A stretch of DNA of 64,000 nucleotides, taken from NCBI GenBank assembly GCA_934541115.1, contig CAKTDF010000011.1, positions 1-64,000 on the forward strand. Reading direction: 5' to 3'. Shown here piece by piece: positions 35,410-43,266 of the stretch (positions are counted from its first letter, which is position 1; each line of letters opens with the position of its first letter). The notes below the pieces were generated by a model that saw only the letters and a program-made list of their open reading frames with translations, was not told the DNA's origin and searched no databases. The translations under genes and the position numbers were made by a program. The DNA is from an uncultured Eubacteriales bacterium. Lineage in GTDB: Bacteria > Bacillota > Clostridia > Oscillospirales > Acutalibacteraceae.

Positions 35410-36753
35410 ATGAAAAAATCAATTCCAAAGGTCCTTTCCGCGGTAGGAAAGGGTCGCGGCGGAGTCAACGTTGCTCACAACAAGCACACCGCCGAAATGC
35501 CTGTTGAAAGAATGCCGATTCCGCAATCGGTCGTTCTCCCGATGCAGCAGCACATAGGCGCTGCGTGTGTGCCCACCGTCAAGGTTGGCGACACGGTTTC
35601 TGTCGGTCAGGTCATCGGAGACACAGACAAGTTTGTTTCCGCTCCCATTCACGCAACAATTTCCGGCAAGGTCACGGCTGTTGGCGATGTTAAGCTTGCA
35701 AACGGAATAATCACAAAGGGCGTGACCATTGAATCCGACGGTGAAATGCGCCTTTATGACGGACTTAAGCCCCCGGTTATTGAAACGCGCGATGACTTTA
35801 TCAAGGCTGTTCGCGCCTCCGGTCTCGTAGGATTGGGCGGTGCGGGATTCCCGACTCATGTCAAGCTCGCTTTTCCCGAGGATAAGAATGTGGACACGCT
35901 CATTATCAACGCAGCGGAGTGTGAGCCGTTTATCACCGTTGACTACCGCGAGTGCGTTGAAAACACCAAAAACGTTATGAGCGGAGTTATGCTGCTCAAA
36001 AAGCATCTCGGCTTCAAGAGTGTTATAATTGCCGTTGAGGACAACAAGCCCAAGGCAATTAAGCTTTTTGACAAGTATATAAAGGAAACGGGCGACACCA
36101 CAGTCAAAATTATGGCGCTCAAGTCAAAGTACCCTCAAGGCGCGGAGAAAATGATGGTTCTTTCCGCAACCGGCAGACGCGTACCGCCGGGAAAACTTCC
36201 GGCTGACGTTGGCTGCGTTGTTATGAACGTTGCTTCAACCGCTTTCATCGCAAGATATCTTGAAACGGGAAAGCCGCTCATCAGCCGTTCGATCACCGTT
36301 GACGGCTCGGCAATCAAGAACCCCAAAAATCTGCGCGTACCTATCGGTATCAGAATACAGGACATTATTGATTACTGCGGCGGATTTAAAACAGAACCGC
36401 GGAAAATTATTTCCGGCGGTCCGATGATGGGCATTGCTATTTGTGACACGGAGGCGCCCATCTGCAAGCAGAACAACGCTATCCTCGCTTTTGCAGACAA
36501 AAAGGACGCTATCAAGCCCGAACGAGCCTGCATACGCTGCGGTCGCTGCGTTGAGGTTTGCCCAATGAGTCTCATGCCCACGTTGATTGAGCGCTTTGCA
36601 AAGGTCAAGGACAAGGAAGGACTTGAAAAAAGCAGCGTCATGGTCTGCATGGAATGCGGTTCCTGCGCATATTCCTGCCCGTCCGGCAGACCGCTCGTTC
36701 AGTATATGAGACTTGCAAAGCAGGTTCTCAGAGAGGAGAGTGCAAAGCAATGA
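35410..36753 (+). CDS. rnfC: Electron transport complex subunit RnfC
   Basis: 447 residues; ATG 35410 with ggagatgaaag upstream. RnfC is the peripheral NADH-side subunit, with an FMN/NADH module and two [4Fe-4S] clusters. Visible are an N-terminal lipoyl-like region (PIHATISGKVTAVG), the Gly-rich GLVGLGGAGFPTHVK nucleotide site, NAAECEPFI, and two ferredoxin motifs near the C-terminus (CIRCGRCVEVCP and CMECGSCAYSCP). The length fits short Gram-positive RnfC. It overlaps rnfD by 4 bp. Confidence 0.96.
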   Translation: MKKSIPKVLSAVGKGRGGVNVAHNKHTAEMPVERMPIPQSVVLPMQQHIGAACVPTVKVGDTVSVGQVIGDTDKFVSAPIHATISGKVTAVGDVKLANGIITKGVTIESDGEMRLYDGLKPPVIETRDDFIKAVRASGLVGLGGAGFPTHVKLAFPEDKNVDTLIINAAECEPFITVDYRECVENTKNVMSGVMLLKKHLGFKSVIIAVEDNKPKAIKLFDKYIKETGDTTVKIMALKSKYPQGAEKMMVLSATGRRVPPGKLPADVGCVVMNVASTAFIARYLETGKPLISRSITVDGSAIKNPKNLRVPIGIRIQDIIDYCGGFKTEPRKIISGGPMMGIAICDTEAPICKQNNAILAFADKKDAIKPERACIRCGRCVEVCPMSLMPTLIERFAKVKDKEGLEKSSVMVCMECGSCAYSCPSGRPLVQYMRLAKQVLREESAKQ

Positions 36754-37757
36754 CAAAAAAACTCACCGTCAGCCCCTCGCCGCACGTCCGCTCAAGCGAG
36801 ACAACTACGGGGATCATGCTTGACGTAATCATATCACTTGTTCCTGCGCTTATCATGTCGGTCGTTTATTTCGGAACAAAGGCGCTTGCGCTCACTGCCA
36901 CAACAGTTGGCACGGCTGTTCTTGCCGAATATGTTTCAAGAAAAGTTATGAAGCGCCCGGGAACGCTCGGAGACCTTTCCGCTGTTGTCACGGGTCTCAT
37001 TCTGGCGCTCAATCTTCCCTCAACGCTGCCGCTTTGGATAGCGGCAATCGGCAGCATAATCGCCATTGTTGTTGTCAAGCAGATGTTCGGCGGACTGGGT
37101 CAGAACTTTGTCAACCCGGCGATGACCGCAAGAATCATTCTTATGGTTTCTTTTCCGACTGCAATGGCAAAATGGGTTGCTCCGTTCACAAGCGGCTGGG
37201 TGGTTGACGCCGTTACAACGGCAACGCCGATGGCTTCTCTTGCCGATGCAAAGGGCGGAGATCTTTCGCTTGCCCAGAATCTTCCCTCGCTGACTCAGAT
37301 GCTTATAGGCAACCATGGCGGTTCAATGGGCGAGGTTTGCTCGCTGGCTCTGCTTGCCGGCGCGCTGTATCTCCTCCTCAGAAGAGTTATATCACCGGCA
37401 ATCCCGTTTTCGTTCATCGGCACTGTTGCCGTTTGTATGCTCATTGCAGGAAAAGGCAATCTTCAATTTCTTGCTTATGAAATACTCGGCGGCGGACTTC
37501 TGCTCGGTGCATTCTTCATGGCGACCGACTATGCAACATCTCCGATAAATCTCAAGGGACGCATTATTTTCGGTATCGGCTGCGGACTTATCACGTCTGT
37601 GATAAGGATTTTCGGTTCGCTGCCCGAGGGCGTTTCCTTCTCAATCATACTTATGAACATTCTTGTTCCTCATATTGAACACCTCACAAGGTCAAAGCCG
37701 TTCGGCTTTATCAAGGAAAATAAAGAGAAAAAAGCAAAGGAGGCGGCAAAGGCATGA
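36750..37757 (+). CDS. rnfD: Electron transport complex subunit RnfD
   Basis: 335 residues from ATG 36750 (overlap ATGA with rnfC). It is an integral membrane subunit with about nine hydrophobic segments. The loop DAVTTATPMASL contains the Thr expected to carry covalent FMN placed by ApbE. GGLGQNFVNPAMTARIILM is a family signature. RnfD takes part in coupling electron flow to Na+ or H+ transport. Confidence 0.96.
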   Translation: MTKKLTVSPSPHVRSSETTTGIMLDVIISLVPALIMSVVYFGTKALALTATTVGTAVLAEYVSRKVMKRPGTLGDLSAVVTGLILALNLPSTLPLWIAAIGSIIAIVVVKQMFGGLGQNFVNPAMTARIILMVSFPTAMAKWVAPFTSGWVVDAVTTATPMASLADAKGGDLSLAQNLPSLTQMLIGNHGGSMGEVCSLALLAGALYLLLRRVISPAIPFSFIGTVAVCMLIAGKGNLQFLAYEILGGGLLLGAFFMATDYATSPINLKGRIIFGIGCGLITSVIRIFGSLPEGVSFSIILMNILVPHIEHLTRSKPFGFIKENKEKKAKEAAKA

Positions 37758-38323
37758 AAAAATTCAAACCCAAGGACATAATCATTCCTGCTGCCGCGCT
37801 CCTCATCATTTGCCTTGTTGCAACGGCGTTGCTTGCTCTCACGAATAATGTAACGGCAGGCAGAATTGCAGAAAATTCAAAAGAAAAAGAAAACGCCTCC
37901 CGCTCGGTCGTTCTTGAGGCTGCAAAGGAGTTTTCTGAGGTTACGCAGCTTGAAAACGGTGTCAGCTATTGCGTCGGAAAAGACGGCGAAACAGTGGTAG
38001 GCTATGTTTTCACCAGCGCCGCAAAAGGTTATGGCGGCGACGTTACTGTGATGACAGGTATCGGCACGGACGGTGTAATTACGGGAATTGAAATTCTCTC
38101 TCATGACGAAACTCCGGGTCTCGGCGCAAACAGTACCAAGCCGGAATTTAAAGCACGCTTTGTTGGCAAAAGCGGAGAACTGACCGTTGACAAAAACTCA
38201 AACGACGGTCAAAATGTTCAGGCAATCACTGCCGCCACAATAACCTCAAAGGCGGTTGTTTCTGCCGTCAATGCAGCTTCTGCCGCTTTTGAAGAAGTTA
38301 AAGGAGGGGTAAACAATGGCTGA
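37754..38323 (+). CDS. rnfG: Electron transport complex subunit RnfG
   Basis: 189 residues; ATG 37754 overlaps the rnfD stop. One N-terminal membrane helix is followed by an extracytoplasmic FMN-binding domain. GYGGDVTVMTGIGTDGVITG and HDETPGLG are typical, and ITAATITSKAVV holds the Thr that receives FMN; the usual S/T-G-A-T reads TAAT here. It passes electrons between RnfD and the other membrane subunits. Confidence 0.95.
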   Translation: MKKFKPKDIIIPAAALLIICLVATALLALTNNVTAGRIAENSKEKENASRSVVLEAAKEFSEVTQLENGVSYCVGKDGETVVGYVFTSAAKGYGGDVTVMTGIGTDGVITGIEILSHDETPGLGANSTKPEFKARFVGKSGELTVDKNSNDGQNVQAITAATITSKAVVSAVNAASAAFEEVKGGVNNG

Positions 38324-39044
38324 AAAAAGATCGCTCGGCAAAGAATTTACAAAAGGTATTCTTGCCGAAAATCCAACGCTGAGGCTCGTTCTCGGAACCT
38401 GCCCCACGCTTGCCACAACAACCTCGGTTCAGTCGGCGCTCGGTATGGGTGTTGCCGCCTCAATCGTTCTTGTTTGCTCAAACATTGCAATTTCCGCACT
38501 CAGAAAGGTTATTCCCGATAAAGTTCGTATTCCGGCATATGTTGTTGTCATTGCCTCGTTTGTTACTATCGTTCAGATGCTTGTTAAAGCTTTTACTCCG
38601 GAGCTTGATGAACAGCTCGGAGTTTATCTTCCGCTCATTGTTGTCAACTGCATCATACTCGGCAGGGCGGAAGCCTTTGCAAGCAAGAATCCTGTTCTTG
38701 CCTCTGCCGTTGACGGACTTGGAATGGGCGTCGGTTTCACAACCGCTCTGTTCCTCATGAGCTCTATCCGCGAAATTCTCGGTTCCGGCTCTTTCCTCAA
38801 TCTCAGCATTCCGTTCCTTTCAAAGAACCCCATGCTCATCTTCATTCTTCCTCCCGGCGGCTTTTTCGTTTTCGGTATTCTCATGGCGACGGTCAACAGA
38901 ATCGCCGAAAGCCGCGGAAAGCCCAGAGCCGAACTTCGCGGCTGTGAGGCATGCCCGATGGCAGCCACCTGCAAGCTTAACTCCAAAGAAAGCTGCGAAG
39001 AAAATACTTCCTCGTCCGAGGAAAGCAAGGAGGCTGCAATCTGA
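38316..39044 (+). CDS. rnfE: Electron transport complex subunit RnfE
   Basis: 242 residues; ATG 38316 follows aaaggaggggt. It has about six membrane segments with the start NPTLRLVLGTCPTLA, whose Cys belongs to the intramembrane iron-sulfur site shared with RnfA. After the normal end it carries a short Cys-rich extension (CEACPMAATCKLNSKESC) and an acidic Ser/Glu tail. The extension could bind a metal or be a lineage feature. It overlaps rnfA by one base. Confidence 0.95.
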   Translation: MAEKRSLGKEFTKGILAENPTLRLVLGTCPTLATTTSVQSALGMGVAASIVLVCSNIAISALRKVIPDKVRIPAYVVVIASFVTIVQMLVKAFTPELDEQLGVYLPLIVVNCIILGRAEAFASKNPVLASAVDGLGMGVGFTTALFLMSSIREILGSGSFLNLSIPFLSKNPMLIFILPPGGFFVFGILMATVNRIAESRGKPRAELRGCEACPMAATCKLNSKESCEENTSSSEESKEAAI

Positions 39045-39640
39045 TGCAAATGACAAAAGAACTTCTTGCAATACTTATGACGGCAATACTAACCCAGAAC
39101 TTTGTTCTTGCAAAGTTCCTCGGAATCTGTCCGTTCCTCGGTGTTTCAAAAAAGCTTAATACCGCTGTGGGCATGAGCGCTGCCGTAATTTTTGTTATGG
39201 CGCTTTCGACGGCGGTGTGCTATCCCATCAACACGCTGCTTGAAAGCAAGAACCTTTCATATCTCCAGACAATAGTGTTCATTCTCGTTATTGCCGCGCT
39301 TGTTCAGCTTGTTGAGATCATACTCAAAAAATATATTCCGTCGCTTTATAATGCACTCGGAATATATCTTCCGCTCATTACAACAAACTGCGCCGTTTTG
39401 GGCGTTGTTATCCTCAACATTGACAACGGCTACAATTTTGCAAAGTCGATGTTCAACTCGGTTGGTGCAGGTCTTGGCTTTATGCTTGCCATGGTGATGT
39501 TCGCCGGAGTACGCGAAAGACTTGAAAGCGCGGATATTCCGAAATTTATGCGCGGACTGCCGATCACACTTGTTGCCGCTTCACTCACATCGGTATCGTT
39601 TCTCGGCTTTACCGGTATTGTTGACAACATTTTCGGTTAA
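39044..39640 (+). CDS. rnfA: Electron transport complex subunit RnfA
   Basis: 198 residues; ATG 39044 with aaggagg ten bases upstream (ATG 39050 is too far). It has six membrane segments. The motif ILTQNFVLAKFLGICPFLGV contains the conserved Cys, and LPLITTNCAVLGV the second, which together with RnfE bind the [2Fe-2S] cluster in the membrane. It is homologous to RnfE in opposite topology. Confidence 0.97.
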   Translation: MQMTKELLAILMTAILTQNFVLAKFLGICPFLGVSKKLNTAVGMSAAVIFVMALSTAVCYPINTLLESKNLSYLQTIVFILVIAALVQLVEIILKKYIPSLYNALGIYLPLITTNCAVLGVVILNIDNGYNFAKSMFNSVGAGLGFMLAMVMFAGVRERLESADIPKFMRGLPITLVAASLTSVSFLGFTGIVDNIFG

Positions 39641-39654
39641 GGAGGGCGAGATAT

Positions 39655-40467
39655 ATGAGTAGTATTCTAATTCCCGTTGCTATCGTAGCCGGAATCGGGC
39701 TCATTGCCGGAATCGGTCTCGCTGTGGCTTCTGCTGTTTTTGCTGTTCCTGTTGACGAAAAGGCTGAACAAATTCGTGAATGCCTCCCCGGCGCAAACTG
39801 CGGCGCCTGCGGTTTTACCGGCTGTGACGGTTATGCGGCAGCTCTTTCCGAGGGTAAAACCAAGGAATGCAATCTTTGTATTCCGGGAGGAAACGATGTT
39901 GCCGCCCAGGTTGCAAAAATCATGGGGCTTGAAGCCGGAAAAATTACGCCGATGGTTGCTGCCGTAATGTGTCAGGGCAACAGCACAAACACACCTGAAA
40001 AGCTTGAATACAGCGGCGTTCATTCCTGCAAAATGGCGACGCAGCTTTTCGGCGGACCGAAAACCTGCGTTCACGGCTGTATTGGCTTTGGCGACTGCGT
40101 TGAAGTTTGTCCGTATGAAGCTATATTTATTTGCGACGGCGTTGCAAGAATTAACCCGAGCAAATGCCGTGCTTGCAAAAAGTGCATCAAAACCTGCCCG
40201 AGACAGCTCATTGACCTGTTTCCGCTTGATACAATCAAGGCTGCCGTCCTTTGCAAAAACCATGACAAAGGCGCTCAAACAAGAAAACAGTGTAAAGCAG
40301 GTTGCATTGGTTGCATGAAATGCGTTAAAGCGTGCGAAGAAGGCGCCGTTACGGTTGAAAACTTCTGCGCCAAGGTTGACTATGACAAGTGCGTCGGCTG
40401 CGGAAAGTGCCACGCCGCCTGCCCGGTTGGCTGCATTGATCTTTATATGCTCAAGAGAAAGTTCTGA
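39655..40467 (+). CDS. rnfB: Electron transport complex subunit RnfB
   Basis: 270 residues; ATG 39655 after aaggagggcg. One N-terminal membrane helix is followed by the Cys-rich domain CLPGANCGACGFTGCDGYA, which binds a [4Fe-4S] cluster, and further ferredoxin motifs (CIGFGDCVEVCP, CRACKKCIKTCP, CIGCMKCVKACE, CVGCGKCHAACP). RnfB accepts electrons from reduced ferredoxin. The operon order C-D-G-E-A-B is the usual clostridial one, and RnfB closes it before a strong terminator. Confidence 0.97.
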   Translation: MSSILIPVAIVAGIGLIAGIGLAVASAVFAVPVDEKAEQIRECLPGANCGACGFTGCDGYAAALSEGKTKECNLCIPGGNDVAAQVAKIMGLEAGKITPMVAAVMCQGNSTNTPEKLEYSGVHSCKMATQLFGGPKTCVHGCIGFGDCVEVCPYEAIFICDGVARINPSKCRACKKCIKTCPRQLIDLFPLDTIKAAVLCKNHDKGAQTRKQCKAGCIGCMKCVKACEEGAVTVENFCAKVDYDKCVGCGKCHAACPVGCIDLYMLKRKF

Positions 40468-40486
40468 TTTGTTCAAAGCGAAAAGT

Positions 40487-40522
40487 GATCCGGAGAAGGA
40501 AAGTCCTTCTCCGGATCGTTTT
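40487..40522 (+). terminator. Rho-independent terminator of the Rnf operon
   Basis: A 14-bp perfect stem gatccggagaagga/tccttctccggatc with loop AAG, then GTTTT. Confidence 0.93.
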
Positions 40523-40601
40523 ATTATATCCGTACGCTTGGCGGTTTGTGTTCATCAAGAAAGTGTTTACACACTATTTATGTTTTCATCGACTTAGATG
40601 A

Positions 40602-40748
40602 TATTCTTGTCCGGGTCATAAAACGAACTACGCTCTGACCCACAGCGAATATATCAAGGCTTTTGAGGTGCAGAAAGTGTCCATATCTTTTGCCGCAATC
40701 ATAGTGTTCACATATCTTAATGTCTACCTCCAAAAACTTCGTGCATGA
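40602..40748 (+). pseudogene. Possible fragment of a small membrane protein
   Basis: A frame without a start or ribosome site reads NYALTHSEYIKAFEVQKVSI then SFAAIIVFTYLNVYLQKLRA and stops at 40746-40748. Its composition is protein-like and includes one hydrophobic helix. It abuts the 3' end of the Vat-like gene on the other strand. I cannot name a family, and it may be chance. Confidence 0.25.
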
Positions 40749-40750
40749 TT

Positions 40751-41386
40751 CTAATTTTTAATACTTCGTATTTTTCCTAAATCTCCGCTGCACAAAGCTT
40801 CCATGTTGCGGAAAATCTTATCGGCGGTCCAATTCCACCATCTGAGATTCAGCAGGTATTCGGTCAGTTCGTCATCAAACCTTTTCCGAATCACACGGCA
40901 GGGGTTTCCGCCCGCAACGCAATAAGCCGGAATGTCTTTCGCAACGACCGAATTGGCGGCGATTATAGTGCCGTCGCCGATGTGTACACCGGGCATAACG
41001 GTCACATTCTGCCCGAACCATACGTCGTTTCCAACAACTGTGTCGCCTTTGAACGGAAGATCATCGAGCGTAGGTGTAAATTTCTCCCATCCGCCGCCCA
41101 TTATATTGAACGGATAAGTCGTTACACTTTTCATTCTGTGGTTAGCACCGTTCATAATGAATTCAATACCTTTTGCAATGGCACAGAACTTTCCGATAAT
41201 CAGCTTATCACCCAAAAACTCATAGTGATGTGTGACGTGTTCCTCAAATCTTTCCGCTCCGTTTATATCGTCGTAATACGTATAGTCACCGACAATGATG
41301 CTTGGACGTGTAATGACATTTTTGATATATACGACCTGCTTAATATTTTCGTTGGGATGGATTTTGTTTGGATCGGGTCCAACCAT
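40751..41386 (-). CDS. Vat-like xenobiotic O-acetyltransferase
   Basis: 211 residues; ATG 41386 after ggaggtg. It is a left-handed beta-helix acetyltransferase with hexapeptide repeats (VIGDGT, IIAANSVVAKDIPAY). The start MVGPDPNKIHPNENIKQVVY, the segment FIMNGANHRMKSVTTYPFN (catalytic His in NHR), GGGWEKFTPTLDDLPFKGDT and LRWWNW match the Vat family, which inactivates streptogramin A antibiotics with acetyl-CoA. The similarity is to the whole family layout, so a related chromosomal xenobiotic acetyltransferase (XAT) with another substrate remains possible. No mobile element is next to it. Confidence 0.85.
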   Translation of the reverse strand: MVGPDPNKIHPNENIKQVVYIKNVITRPSIIVGDYTYYDDINGAERFEEHVTHHYEFLGDKLIIGKFCAIAKGIEFIMNGANHRMKSVTTYPFNIMGGGWEKFTPTLDDLPFKGDTVVGNDVWFGQNVTVMPGVHIGDGTIIAANSVVAKDIPAYCVAGGNPCRVIRKRFDDELTEYLLNLRWWNWTADKIFRNMEALCSGDLGKIRSIKN

Positions 41387-41450
41387 TCGGGACACCTCCC
41401 TGCGTTTGATTTATATATCTGCTCTTCATCCTAACCTGTCTGAAATAAAA

Positions 41451-42311
41451 TCACAATACTTCTTTCAAAAACTCGGTCGCTTCCTCAAACCAGCCGGCAG
41501 CCGTTGTGCCTCTTGCAAGCCCGATGCCGTGACCGCCGCGCACATAACGTTTGAAAACGTGTTTGACTGAGAGCTCGGTGAGTCTTTCATCGAGACGAAT
41601 ACTGTTGCTTATCGGTACGGTTCTGTCACCCTCGCAGTGCCAAAAAAATGTCGGCGGATAGTTCTTGTCAGCAATGAGTTCAACGGACTTGTCTTCTTCC
41701 TCCTCGCGCGTTGGGTGAAGCCCAAGTAGACGAAGGCGCGTGATTTCGTGCGTTTCTTCCGTCATGCTTATGACGGGATAGGCGAGAACAACCGCCTGCG
41801 GACGCAGTGAATACTGTTTTCCGTGGTAGAGGTTTTCAAATTCACCGTATCTTGCGGCAAAATAGGCGCAAAGGTGTCCGCCTGCGGAGGAACCGCAGAT
41901 GACGAGCTTTTGAGCATTCACACAGAATGCGGCGGCATGAGCTTTGACAAAGCAGATTGCCCTTGCAAGGTCCTCCATCGGGTTCGGATAGTGCGCATTG
42001 GCGGCAACACGATAGTTAAGAAGAAAAACGTTGTAGCCGGCTTTGTTGAAAGCTCTTGCGTAATCTCCGCCCTCATTGTTGAATGAAAGAAATTCATAGG
42101 CTCCTCCGGGGCAGACGATCACGGTCGGCGCGTGCTTTTTGATAAGGAACGGAATGACGTTTGCGAATGCGCGCGACGGCTCTTTTTCAATTTCCTCCTT
42201 GGTGTATATGGGATAAAACACCTTTTCACCGGAGAGACGCCTTTTGACAAGGTAGCGCTCAAAAAGAAAACGGCGGTGTTTGTTTTGGAGTCGGTTTTTT
42301 AGAGTAATCAT
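41451..42311 (-). CDS. Alpha/beta hydrolase (acetyl-esterase-like)
   Basis: 286 residues; ATG 42311 with agaggtgac upstream. The fold is that of small esterases of the BD-FAE/acetylxylan type: oxyanion region VCPGGAYEFLS, nucleophile elbow GSSAGG, acid in CEGDRTVP and His in VRGGHGIG. An N-terminal helix rich in Arg (residues 1-27) is unusual but not a signal peptide, so the enzyme is cytoplasmic. The substrate is unknown. It lies 64 bp upstream of the Vat-like gene on the same strand, possibly co-transcribed. Confidence 0.88.
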   Translation of the reverse strand: MITLKNRLQNKHRRFLFERYLVKRRLSGEKVFYPIYTKEEIEKEPSRAFANVIPFLIKKHAPTVIVCPGGAYEFLSFNNEGGDYARAFNKAGYNVFLLNYRVAANAHYPNPMEDLARAICFVKAHAAAFCVNAQKLVICGSSAGGHLCAYFAARYGEFENLYHGKQYSLRPQAVVLAYPVISMTEETHEITRLRLLGLHPTREEEEDKSVELIADKNYPPTFFWHCEGDRTVPISNSIRLDERLTELSVKHVFKRYVRGGHGIGLARGTTAAGWFEEATEFLKEVL

Positions 42312-42322
42312 TCTGTCACCTC

Positions 42323-42350
42323 TTGAATTTATATTTGTTTATGGTATACT
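42323..42350 (+). promoter_or_regulatory. Sigma-A promoter of trmB
   Basis: TTGAAT (42323-42328), a 16-bp spacer and TATACT (42345-42350). It is divergent from the hydrolase gene, and its -35 box lies just upstream of the hydrolase ribosome site. Confidence 0.65.
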
Positions 42351-42389
42351 TTTACGGTCAATTAAAAATGAAAGGTCAGGCATAAACCT

Positions 42390-43076
42390 ATGCGAATGAG
42401 AAGAAAAAAGAATCTTGAGGAGCGCCTTGCCGCCTGTGGAGAGTATATACTTGACCTCGGCTATGTTCATGGCGGTTATGACGAAAAAGGCAACGCTCTC
42501 ATTGAAAAAAATATTCTTGACACAGAGAAGATTTTCGGTAACGATCATCCTGTTCAACTTGAAATCGGCTGCGGAAAGGGTCAGTTTGCAGCAGCTCTCG
42601 CTCAAAGCCGGTCTGATGTCAATCTGCTTGCCGTAGAGGTCAACCAAAACGTAATTGTTCAGGCAGCGGAAAAAGCTAAAAATGCCGGACTTTCAAATTT
42701 ACGTTTCATGCTTATAGGCGCGGAAAAGCTTGAATACTTCATCGCTCCCGACAGTATTGAAACGATTTATCTCAATCATTCCTGCCCGTTTCCGAAAAAG
42801 CGGCAGGCAAAGCACCGCCTGACGCACGAAATCTTTCTTGAAATGTATAAGCGTCTTTTGAAAGACGGGGGAGTAATCAAGCAAAAGACAGATAATATGC
42901 ACTTTTTTGAGTTTTCGCTCTGCGAATTTTCAAAGTGCGGATATCTTCTTGAAAAAGTTTCGCTCGATCTGCACTCAAGCGATGTTGAGGGCAACATCAT
43001 AACAGAATATGAAAAACGTTTTTCAGACCTCGGTCAGCCGATATACTATCTTGAGGCAAGGAAAAGGCAGCTCTGA
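42390..43076 (+). CDS. trmB: tRNA (guanine-N7-)-methyltransferase
   Basis: 228 residues from ATG 42390; no strong ribosome site is seen (aaaggtcagg is close). TrmB methylates G46 of tRNAs with S-adenosylmethionine. The SAM-binding motif LEIGCGKGQF and the following AVEVNQNVI are clear, and the end QPIYYLEA matches the family. The signature usually written N(F)SDPWPKKRH reads NHSCPFPKKRQ here, so the conserved Asp is Cys and the Trp is Phe. The gene is otherwise complete. Confidence 0.92.
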   Translation: MRMRRKKNLEERLAACGEYILDLGYVHGGYDEKGNALIEKNILDTEKIFGNDHPVQLEIGCGKGQFAAALAQSRSDVNLLAVEVNQNVIVQAAEKAKNAGLSNLRFMLIGAEKLEYFIAPDSIETIYLNHSCPFPKKRQAKHRLTHEIFLEMYKRLLKDGGVIKQKTDNMHFFEFSLCEFSKCGYLLEKVSLDLHSSDVEGNIITEYEKRFSDLGQPIYYLEARKRQL

Positions 43077-43118
43077 TGTGAGGAATCGCCGCACTCGGCG
43101 CAGGAAAAACAAAAAGCA

Positions 43119-43175
43119 AAAGACTATATTTCATGAGGTTCATCAAATTAGGGCTTCATATGAAATATAGTCTTT
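43119..43175. terminator. Bidirectional terminator between trmB and icd
   Basis: A 16-bp perfect stem aaagactatatttcat/atgaaatatagtcttt with a 25-nt loop, and T-rich or A-rich flanks. It lies between converging genes and could serve both. Confidence 0.75.
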
Positions 43176-43266
43176 ATTTGCTAATGGCTTAACAATTCGC
43201 TCTTTTTAGCTTTTTGCCGGTTTAACCACATGCCTCGGTCAATAAAAACACTTTGCGCAGGTGCTT

